DNA from: Acanthosoma haemorrhoidale
Lineage: Eukaryota > Arthropoda > Insecta > Hemiptera > Acanthosomatidae
Assembly: GCA_930367205.1 (NCBI GenBank)
Contig: OV884009.1
Coordinates: 100,647,189-100,711,188 of the forward strand
Reading direction: 5' to 3'
Length of the DNA stretch: 64,000 nt
Below the pieces are notes generated by a model. It was given only the letters and a program-made list of their open reading frames with translations, was not told the origin of the DNA and made no database searches. The position numbers and the translations under genes are program-made. Below are positions 1 through 10,700 of this stretch, piece after piece (position 1 is the first letter of the stretch; the number at the start of each line of letters is the position of its first letter).

Positions 1-355
1 TTGAATATATAAAAATTGATATACAAATTAACTACGTACATAATAAAAGAATACTATTAAATCTAACATTAAAATGGTACCTTATAATTATTCGCAACGT
101 GATACTAATATTGGCCAGTGGTTCTCTGTGTTGCTTTCTTTGGTGGTTCGGATTAGCATATTGAGCATCTTCGGTTCGTCTGGCTCATCGCGTGATCCGG
201 ATCGTCTTACGTGTGCGGCCTTTGTTCTCGTACCTGATGCACCACGAGGCAGCAGTGCCGCTTCTTGGTAGGTCTCGTCTCTTCGGTCCCAGATGAAAGA
301 GTGTGTTCTGCGTGCTTCTCGGCGTTCATATATATCTGCATCTCTCCGGCATATA
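1..355 (+). repeat. LTR-like interspersed repeat, copy A1 (cut by window edge)
   Basis: The block lines up along most of its length with 20899-21250. Shared landmarks include a start of the type TTGAATATATAAAAATTGATA, a central GCACCACGAGGC and CCGGAT/CTTAC words. Both are GC-richer islands flanked by AT-rich ends, as in an LTR with its R/U5 region, but no terminal TG/CA or coding sequence is attached here. The true left end lies outside the window. Short open frames inside it look incidental. Confidence 0.55.
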
Positions 356-357
356 AG

Positions 358-903
358 GGCGGTAAACGACCCATGGATCATGGTTATGAATGTATGGACA
401 TTATTTGCTGCCATTGTATAATATTAATATTTTTCATAAATAATATCAATGATTAAAGTCAAATATTTTATTTGTTAACTTTAAAATAAGAAAAGTTAAA
501 ATATATGAGACAACTGGCATTGGAGCGGGAAGCGGGCCTTGTTCTGTTTGATCAACCCAGTAGGCAAGGTGAATCTCGTTCTTTTGATCATCACATGAAG
601 CAAGCAGATGGAAGAACAGTAGATGGAAGAAAAGAAGAAAGATTGAGATGATAGCAGTGGGCGTTTACTGATCGTGTGGCACAACAACAAACGAAGAAAA
701 AAGAAGACTTCGCCGAAGGACGTAAAAATAGTAAATCTGGCCAGTCGCGAGTAATATTAAGGTAAATTTTAAGTTTAGTTTTAACATTGTAATTTTGTCA
801 CAGACATGCTTATATATAATAAATTAATGAAAAGTTTTGTAAAATCTAATTTTCCTTTTGCCAGAGATTCTTTTTTACATTAACAGAACCTTTAAAACCT
901 CAG
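358..903 (-). repeat. LTR-like interspersed repeat, copy A2, inverted against A1
   Basis: Read on the minus strand from 903 downward, this stretch follows copy B (20835-21420) in order. It has GGTTCTGTTAAT, then TCTGGCAAAAGGAA, then ACTGGCCAG, then an AT-rich TGATATTATTTAT tract and a CATGGGTCGTTTAC-like end. It therefore belongs to the same family as A1 and meets it tail to tail near position 356. The middle part is strongly diverged. Confidence 0.5.
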
Positions 904-939
904 ATTAACTTAAATATAAACAATATAGATAAAAAACAT

Positions 940-943
<4 letters not shown>

Positions 944-971
<28 letters not shown>
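944..971. repeat. (AT)n microsatellite
   Basis: An uninterrupted run of alternating A and T of about 28 bases. Confidence 0.9.
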
Positions 972-1528
972 TTCAACTTCTATATCATAACTCTCTTAAC
1001 TGCTACTTAATAACTGATTGTATACATTACTAATGCCGACTCAATATGAGCAGACAACTGAATATCATAATGTCCCAAAAACCAACTAATTATCTCTATC
1101 TTTAAACATCAACTTAAGATCCCACATGGCACACAGTCAGTTCCAGAATAACTATCTAGAACACCCATACATTGTCTATTGCCATGACCTCCTAAATCTT
1201 TCAAATATTATATCACTCCAATATTATATATTATAATGAAATATTATGCATTTAAATATTATTTATTTATTAACTATTTTTTATGAACTCAAAATATCAC
1301 TAGAATGTATTATAAGGAATGAAGATAGCCCTCTGCCCAACATTGAAGAATATATTTTTACCTTTGATAAATAAGCAAAAATAAAAATATCTAAAACAAA
1401 AGCTGAATCGCTACAATATATATATTATTACTATCCTGATATATTAGTTGATATAACCTACATAAAAAAAAAAAACTATATTTGCAAATTTATAGTATTA
1501 AAGATATTGAATAAAACACTGAAAATAC

Positions 1529-1725
1529 CTTTTATGGCCTTGAACCAAAGCATTCCAAGCAGATGTTCCTAATGGATCTATATGGATCCCAGTACCAGAA
1601 CGAGCAGGTCCCATTACAAACCATCGATATGGAGGCCTTCGATTTTCTCCACAAAGATGAAATAAATCATCTTTGAAATATATAGGAACATCGTAATCCT
1701 CTAAAAGTTTACTCCTTCTTCTATC
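1529..1725 (-). CDS. JMJD6: JMJD6 exon 4 (JmjC core with HxD iron motif)
   Basis: The acceptor is TTATTAG at the 1726 side and the donor is AG|GTATTT after 1529. The exon has 197 bases, enters in phase 0 and leaves after two bases of an arginine codon. It encodes [23 protein letters not shown] and [20 protein letters not shown], the most conserved part of JMJD6. The catalytic HID is intact. Confidence 0.95.
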
Positions 1726-4700
1726 CTAATAAATAACAAAAAAATATTTTACAGCTTACAAAGCAATTAAAATGTAACTCATTAATGTGGTTGATGCTAG
1801 GCTAGTTAGCTCTCAACCATAATTTCAGCTTTCTAAACCAGATTTCATACTTCTTTATTCGAGTGGCTACATATTTATAATAAATAAATTATGTTATAAT
1901 CTTGTTACTATTCAGCTTTCTTTTTTGTTTGATTATTAGCGATTAAAGGACATATCAGCAAATAATACTTGACAATACTGCTGGAAGGTTATTGCATACA
2001 TGTTGGCAATTGTTAAGACACAGTTTGAAAATGGATGGGGCTGTCCTAAAGCTCACAGCCTGTTACATGTTAATTTAGCTTGATTATGAAATAAATAAAA
2101 CTAGAAACAAGGGAGGGATGGTGAATGTCCTCTTAAGCCCTGGATCAGGACTTCAACTAGTGAATTAATTAATCTTATTCGATGTGATAAATGAAGTATG
2201 CATAGAATATACTAATTCATTTATTGTTCTGGGGCATGGTTTCTTACTTAAGAACAAAAATTAAGGCTCAAATATAATAAATATTTTTATAAGAAGCATA
2301 TATTTTTTTGACTTAATTATTACTATTGGGAGTTATACCACAACAAAAATTGTTAATATAAACAAAAATCATAGCGTTCATGAAATTAAATAATGAAAAA
2401 TACTGGAGTATATTTGTAATTGAAAGACAATACAGTGTTTTACAGTTATGAACTAATTACATGCTTATGATCATCTATGTTCATCCACGTGGTATTGTCG
2501 TAGGTGGAGGCCAGCCAAATGGTCCATGAGTGTGAGCGACAAGACCCAGACAGCACTGGAAAGACTCAGCTCCAGTTGAGCATCAGCAAATATTTCAAAT
2601 TTCCGTCAGGAAAATAATAGTTTTACAAGTGGACGACATTAATGTTAGAGACCAACTGACTCACAACACTAACAACACTACACAAGGACTATCTTCTCTA
2701 ATCTCTGTTGTTTCCTTTTCTTCTCTCCAGTGTTGTTCCAAACCATAAACAAATCAGTCCCATAACCAATAAGAACATCTTCTTTTCATTTATTTTTATA
2801 CATACATTATTATTCTTAATAACAGTTAAATTAATTATTCATGCAATAAAAAACAGAAAAATAAAAAGATAATGAAAGAACTTGTTGTAATTGAATAAAT
2901 GGTTGTTCGGCTTAAAGACATATAATGCCATCAACACTAGGTGGTGGAACTGGTGAACTGCTAAGATCGCCACTTTTCAATGAACCAACTTTTAATTGGT
3001 CTGAGCTAATGGAGACATGGTGAGCTCATTAGAGTTTATTATAGCTAATGCTTTTGAACAATACTTTCAATAGTGAATGCCTTAATAATATGAAATAGCC
3101 AGAATTAACAAAAGTAAAATGTGTTATAACTATAAAAATTAAAAGTTGGTGCTTTTTAATAAAACAAGAAGAGAAATGAGCCTTACCTATTACTTTTTGT
3201 GCCTATGCATAAATGTTTTTAAACACATTCAGCTAACAAGCACTTATTTACTACACCTCAAAAAAATAATTGATCATTAGAAAGTCGTTAAATAAATATG
3301 ATACCTACCTACTTGTGTAGCTAGTAGGAGCCAATTTTTTAATAAGTTTTTTTTTTTTAATTCATGGTAGATTAATTATTCAGGATGTTTTTGATTAAAT
3401 TTTTTGGCACTTTTGCTGTATAGAGCCGCCACCTGAAAAATATATAATTTGTTGATAACACACCTAAATACTGTCAGTTATTGTCACTGTTAATACGAGT
3501 TGGAATCTTACGCAAAAGTTTACTAGGCTTGTAATTTTCACCAACTTTTAAATTTATGCAAAAAAAGTATGTATGTTATCCATTTTTACAAGTGAAATTG
3601 TATGCAAAACTCAATGTCAGCCAATTAAAATATTTTCTTTAATTTCTATAGCAAAAGCAAAAGTTGGTTATAAATTTTTGCTAGTAAACCTACATAACTA
3701 CTTTATGAAACTATTTACTGGACTATGCCTGAAAATTTCATGCATTTTTAATTTTAAACCTGATTGCCTACTTATTGGTGGAATTATTTCAAATTTTCAT
3801 TTTGGCTTCAATGGAGTAATCCAATACACATGATTTATACCACGTAAGAACTACTGATCTCAAAAAATCTGCCATCAACAACACTTGCGCCCATATACAG
3901 CAAAAGAACCAATTGTTTTTTTTAATATGTTTATAATTTAGGATGTAACATATTTTAAAGTGGCTAAACCTAGTTTTAATATTAATAGGTCACCATGTTA
4001 ATGCACTGTTAGGAAAAACATATTTACTTTTCAGGAATTCAAAACAATAATTTTTTCAAATATTTTTTGAAATCCTTTAAAGATTTACATCTTCCAATCT
4101 ATGCAGTCTTTTTTTTTTTATTTATTACAAAAAGTTTTTATATAAAAAATATTTAGTCATGAGTCAAAATTATATTGAACCATCTCCCTTATAGCTCAGT
4201 TAAACTTAATTAACCCACTGGAAAAAGAAATCTTAGTAGTTCGCCAGGTCTACCGGCCAGCAAGCACTGGTACCTTTTTACCCTCCAGTGATAGTTCACA
4301 ATTCCAAGACCTGACGTGAGTGGCCCCTAGATCATAGACAACAACAATAGATAAACAATTGGCAAGGGAAAATGGTACTTATAATCTGAAAAGCAAGCAT
4401 TGAAAAACAGACTCAAAAAAATTGATAAAGCTTGTTTGTGGGAGCATTTCCATTAGTAACAACAATTTATAATTTACCTTGGATATAATATAACTTAGTA
4501 TTAACAACTATAAGGTTCATACCTCTCCAAAACCACTGTCAAATATATAGAGTGGACTGTCGTCTACATTTGATTGCATATAATCAATAAAATATTTCAT
4601 CTTCAGTTTTACACTGTAACCTTGATTGTCTTCTCCACATTTAAACTTTTGGTTTCTATACTTTTTACATAGCCGCTGAAACATTAAGACAAAACGATAA

Positions 4701-7700
4701 TCACTCATAAATGGAAATAAACTGTTATAAGTTCAACCTTCCCCCCTGACATGTGGAGTGTAGTAGGCCGACTATCGGCATGCCATAAGCCTCTCTTTTA
4801 ATGTAGGCCGTTCGGTTTTTTAAGCAATAATAAGACACAACTTTTAAACGCAAAGCGATTAATTCAATCAATGATGTAATTGTCGTTTTGTTCCAGTATC
4901 TTCTGCCATCTCATGGGCAGATTCGTAATTCCATGCTCAAAGAATTTTCTGTCTTTACTGGCAAAAAAAATTTCCAAGTGGATTTTGAGAAAGAAGTGTG
5001 CGGTCTGGCATTGTCGTGATGGAAGACAATCCCCTTACGGTTGGCTAGGTCTGGACGCTTCTGGTGGATCACTGCATTTAATTTGTCCAGCTGGTCACAG
5101 TACACATCCGAATTGATGGTCCTGTTCGTGGGAAGAAGTTCGTAAAAGACAACACCCCACTAAATCGAGAGCATAACCTTCTTTGGGTGAAGTCCTGCTT
5201 GGGGGGTTGTTTGTGGTGATTCGCCGCGCTTTCCCCATGAGCGTTTGCGCTCCACATTGATAGACGATCCACTTTTCGTCCCCTGTCATCATTCTCTTCA
5301 AAAAATGGATCGTTTTCTTCACGTTTCCACAACGAATCGCAGATGGAAATCCTTTGGGCGAGGTTAGCCTCACTAAGTTGATGGAGAAGCCAAACATTGA
5401 GCCTGCTCACGTAGCCAAGTTGATGCAGATGGTTTTCAACACTTGATTTGGATATTTTGAGGATAACTGCGATCTCCCAGTTGTATAATGGGGATTGGTG
5501 TCGACTAATTCCTAAACTTTGTCGCTGGTAATCTCAGTTGGCCGGCCAGAGCGAGGTACGTCTTGGACCGAAAAATTTCCTGATCGAAATCTTGAAAACC
5601 ACTTCTGGCACACAGGTTCTGTAACAGCATCCTCTCCGTATACAGCACATATCTTCCTGGAAGTTTCCACTGCTTTCTTGCCTTTTTTAAAATAAAAAAC
5701 CATGAGATGTCAATAATGTTTGTTTGGGTTTTCCATTTTCAGGATGATCCTAAACAAACAAAATACAATCAGTCTCGTTGGAATTTCAAATCAAACTACG
5801 TTGAAGTGTCTAGGAGAGCGCACTCGCAAGGGACGGACTGAAGTTAGCTACATATTAGACTGCTTGAAGTTTTGTGACGACAAAAACCGAACGGACTCTT
5901 TGGCCAACCCTTTACTTTGGGTTTAGATTCAATTGGGACCAACAGTAAATAAATTGAATATTTGAGTAAGGTATAATTTTGTACAACTTTATGCTAATGC
6001 AATACGCTCAAGATTTGAGGAATCAAATCTGTCAGGAGTTGAATAGTTAGATGGCATCCCTAAAAATATTTTAATTATTCAACTAGAGCGAGCAGCGTGG
6101 TGTTTGTGGGTAAGTCAGGTAAATATATAAACAGATAAATGTAACTGTAACCTTAGAAAAGATACATCCTTAGCATAACCTCAGAACCCATGTCAAGATG
6201 TTGGCAGGTCATATCGTACCCTCTACATGGCAAATATATGGCCTTATCAGCCATTCCTAATCAGTATAGGAGTGGTTGTAAATAATCGGGGCAATTGAGC
6301 AAGCCTGAAACAAGCCATCCTCATCTCTCTTGGGGTTCAGAAACTTCCTGATTTCCTTTTCGAAAAACATCAATCACCATTCCCTTCTAGCAACATTGCA
6401 AGTTCAAGCTGAACAGCCTTGAGTTCCCTGCCAAAGTTTGAGGACTGCCTCCATTGCCAAGCCTTAGGAATATATATGGTACCATTATCAGTGTTTCTTG
6501 TTTGGATGGTCTCTAAAGCTATGAATTTAATATTTCACTCTGGTGTATTTTTCCCTCCCCCCCAATTTATTGACCAGGTCTAAAGAGTATCTTTCCCCCT
6601 CTTTTGAACATCAAGCTGGGGGAATCTTTCACTGGAAATCCCATATTCAGCTTAGTCAAAATATGTTCAACCTTTGGTACGAATGTTCTCTGGGCCTTTG
6701 CAACACGTGCATTTAGCTCTTGACAATATCTAATATATTCTGCTATAGTTCTTGACATAACTAAGCAATGGTTCCATCTATGAGTGGAATTGCAAAGAAC
6801 TTAGCATGGGGGTTCTGACAGTGCTTTGTTCCGTAGTCTTTTTAACTTCTCCAGTGCTTTCTGTCGTTGATGGGATGCAAGTAACCTCAACTACATATGA
6901 CGGGTGGAAGTGTGACTTGTAGCCAAGCTGGTAAGTGGACAACTTGGTTGGATCCCTACCTAAGCAATTTTCTCCTTGCTGAACTAGATTATATACATCA
7001 ATCTAATCCATTATTGCATCTAGTTTCAATCTCAAATATGTCCAAGTTCCTGCTCACTATACTTCAGGGATAGGTTATAGTTTTGTAATTGCTGCCACAT
7101 TAAATTAAATTGGAATTCTATGAAGGTACTGAATAGGACCAGACAAACATGTGAAGCTAAGGATTTATAGAAGAGGTTTGGACACAATAATTCTAGAAGG
7201 GGCCTTGGACTTCAGTGTTTAATGTCAGCTTATTATGTTCGGCTCAAAAGCTGACTCTGTATAAGTCCTCCTGAATCCCAAGAAGCTTCTTAAACGTATG
7301 TAGGATGAAATGATAAATATATTTGAGAACAACATTTAGAGGCGACAACTACAATGTATTTAAGAGGTCAGGTAATCCCTATAGGTAAAAAAAAGAGGAT
7401 GGAGATGATCCTTGGATGAATCTAATAAATATGAGGTAAGAATAGGGGATTTGTTAGGAATGATGACCACTTTGGATCAATCAGAGATTATAGGCTGCGC
7501 ACTGCACTGTATGAGAAGGAAATAGATTCTAGCTTTTAAACGAGGGAGTGCTTAAAGGATTAGCTGAAATCTAATGGGATGAGGCGTTATTTAAGCAGAG
7601 GCATATTTAAATAAAGATTATCAGAAAATCATTTGTGAATTTTAGAAGGATTGTATGGCTGAGGCCATGGAACCCATACCCAGCCTCCTACATTAGGAAT

Positions 7701-10700
7701 ATGGATTGAGAAGGAAACAATGACAGCCTTTGTAACATGATTTATCCTAACAAATCATCCTTTAAATTGCTCTGAAACTCCACTTTGTTTCTTATCCAAA
7801 ATGTCAAATATGAATATTTTCACCACATTCTTTTATTTGGTCCTGATTCCAAAGCCAAACAAAATCCCCCCCAAATATCCTTCTATCTATTTCACTCTAC
7901 CAATGTCCTTCAATTCTAATCTGCCATACAGGTCATGTATGTACCCAGATAACCTCAAATCTTGACTTCATGAACTTTATTTCACTTCTGCATCAATATC
8001 CAAACTTAGAACTTCTCCTTTTAGTCTAAAGAGAAATAGATTTGGTCCTAACAATTTCTTTTTTTCTTAAATACAACTTAATGATGTCATGAATTTGCAA
8101 ACTAGCAATCTACCGATAGTATTCCAGCTAAGCTTAACAAACTCTCCATCCCATCTATACTTTCTTTTTCATTATACATATATAACTTTCCTCTACAGAA
8201 TTCCGTGACCGCCTCTCTTCCTGGAAAAAAAGCTGTCAATCACCCCCTATTTGAGGTGTCCAACCCTAAAACTTGAAATGATTATCAATCTATCTCCATC
8301 TTTTTCAATCAACCAAAGCCACTAGAACAATGACTTAAATCATAAATCTCTACTTAAATTAAAAAAAAGTCCAGTTCACTCCAATCGGGCGTTCAACACT
8401 ACTATTCCTCTTAAACTGCATTATCCCATTACCTATTATCCCTCTGATTATTTATTAACAGTAAATGAAAACAAATTAATGGTTGTAGGTTATTCTTAAT
8501 TAATAAAATACTTTTGTGTCCCCACTTATATTAATCCTCTAACTTTTTTCTAAGCTAAGCTCATATTTTCAAACCAACTGTAAGGGGGAAGGGGGCTTGC
8601 TCAGCTAGAGGATAAATAAAACCTTGGCCAGAAAGTTTTATTAATTAAGAATATATTACAACTATCTTACTATTGACATCCTTACACTGAACAGGTAGAA
8701 TAGAAAAAAATGTTTACCAAGGACCCAAGTCCCCTATGTATGTACAAATAACGAATTCATTTCGAGCAAACCTATTTCTCTTTGACCTAAAAGAAGTTGA
8801 AACTTGGGATGTTGATGCAGAAGTGAAATAAAGTTCATGAATTCAAGAGTTCAGACCATCATGGTATATAAGTAAAGAACGTATCTTGTAACGCTTTTCT
8901 TAATTTTAAAATCCCCCTGGACCTGGGTGGCTTCAGCAGATAACTGAATGTCGTTTTTTAGCCTTAAATATACTGAAATGTTTTGTGAATATTTTTTAAT
9001 TGAGTTATTTATTTACCCATTTTGTTTGATGATTTATTATTTCTTGGTAATCAGCATGACAGGATTTTATTTATTTGTACCATACTGCTAATTACATTAT
9101 TTATTATAATTTGATATAAAATTCAGTTACTATACTGCTAATACATGTGCTGGTATAAGAAAATGTTTACAAATTAAAATATAATAAAAATATTTTAAAA
9201 TTAGAATGATTTTTTTTTTTAGTAACACATGCTTTGTTAAAAGATTAATGCCGGATTGTGGAATGGTACAGTAAAATTATAAAAACAGCTTTTTTGTCTT
9301 TCCACAACTGATAATTTATTTTTCTCAATTGGTTATGTGGGATATTTACATCAGCTAATTATCTTTTAAAACTTTTAACGATACCCACTAAATCCACGCT
9401 CTTCACTCTAAGATTCAAAATCAATTGGAGATAGCTGAAGATGACAGCTTAAAACTGTCAAAAGTGTTTTCTCAAAAAATAAAAAGTATAAGTTGCGGAA
9501 AGACAAAAAAGCTGTTTATATAATTTTACATCCCTTGTTCTTTTGTGTATCTTTTGAAATAATTTTTCTTGTAGTAACGGATCTCCCAAATTAGAGGATT
9601 TTCTGAAGCTGTTGTTTTATTGAAATAATTTTTTTTGTGAACAGACAAATTCTTGAATTGTAGATAGTTGTAAGTCGTTGAGCATAGTCTTTAATTTGTG
9701 TACCAGGGGGTAAAAGTTGATAATACCCATTCCTAGGTTTTAGATTCTTTCAAGTTTACTATAGTTAGTTTAGCAAGTAGAGCTCCATACTGGCAAAGCA
9801 TAGGTTATGAGAGATCGGATAACTTTTTGAAGAGAATGAGTTAGTTTTTGGGATGTAACTAGGATTTGTTCTTGAAATATGGTAACATTTAGTATATGAT
9901 TTTTCTTGTTATATCAATTTTTCTGTTAATGTGTTCTGTGAAGGTTTATGGATCTATCTAGGGTCAAGCCAAGATATTGAACTGATTTTAACGACGGGAA
10001 ATGTACAGAGTTTATGGAAAGCTGGTGGATGAATTGAGGTTAGCGCTTTGTGAAAATTATGGCTTCTGATTTGTTAAGATTGATCTTTGATTTCCAGTTT
10101 TGACAGTATTTCTTGATTTTTTTGAAGTTATGTTATAACCGGTTTACTATTGTGTCAATGCAATATGATGATGTGTACAAAGCTGTGCCACCAGCGTATT
10201 GGGATCTTGCTACTTTTGGGTGTGTTAGGAAATTGGAAAACAACAGGTTAAATAAGGATGGTGAAATATAGCATCCTTGTAAAACATTTATTTTGGTTTA
10301 GGCTCTGAAGATGACAGTGCTACCAAGGAAAACATTTTAATGGTAACATAATAAATTGTGGGCATACACAACTTTGTTTGATTGCTCGAGATTCAGATTT
10401 CTAAGATATCATAACTACAATGGAAAGAATCAAATATATATATTAACATTAAGATTGAAGAAAAATAAACGATTTACAAATTATCTGCAGCAAACCGATC
10501 AAATGACAGCAAAATATGAATTCTAATTATTATTAGTGATTTGTAATTCCTATAGCTACTTACATGTATTGTCCATTTCTGCAATGCACTCCAATTACTT
10601 TGGATCCCAGTTATAACAACAGGTTTGTAAGGTTTTTCGTAATTGTCAATAAATTCTTCAACAGACGTGTTTTTTACATCTATACGCTCTATTACATCAT

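Larger units (their letters stand above)
5915..9268 (-). other. JMJD6 intron 2, middle part
   Basis: About 3.3 kb without supported genes. Composition is slightly less AT-rich around 6200-7800 and reads like old, unrecognisable repeat. The only clear structure is the inverted repeat pair at 7930-8052 and 8762-8880. Confidence 0.6.

Noticed and set aside
88..414. 108-codon minus-strand frame as a gene
   Set aside because: It lies within the LTR-like repeat, which has a related copy at 20.9 kb where the frame is not kept. No family resemblance.
1..1528. Missing 3' exons of JMJD6
   Set aside because: I looked on the minus strand for the conserved block with the last iron-binding histidine (a WWH-type motif) and saw nothing; those exons must be outside the window.
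3573..3833. 86-codon plus-strand frame as a gene
   Set aside because: It is in a JMJD6 intron, hydrophobic and AT-driven, with no splice sites or recognisable motif.
4200..4330. SINE or conserved exon in a GC-richer patch
   Set aside because: No A/B boxes, no splice-bounded frame and no second copy seen.
5078..5410. Separate 110-codon minus-strand gene
   Set aside because: It is an out-of-frame reading of the family A mariner transposase.
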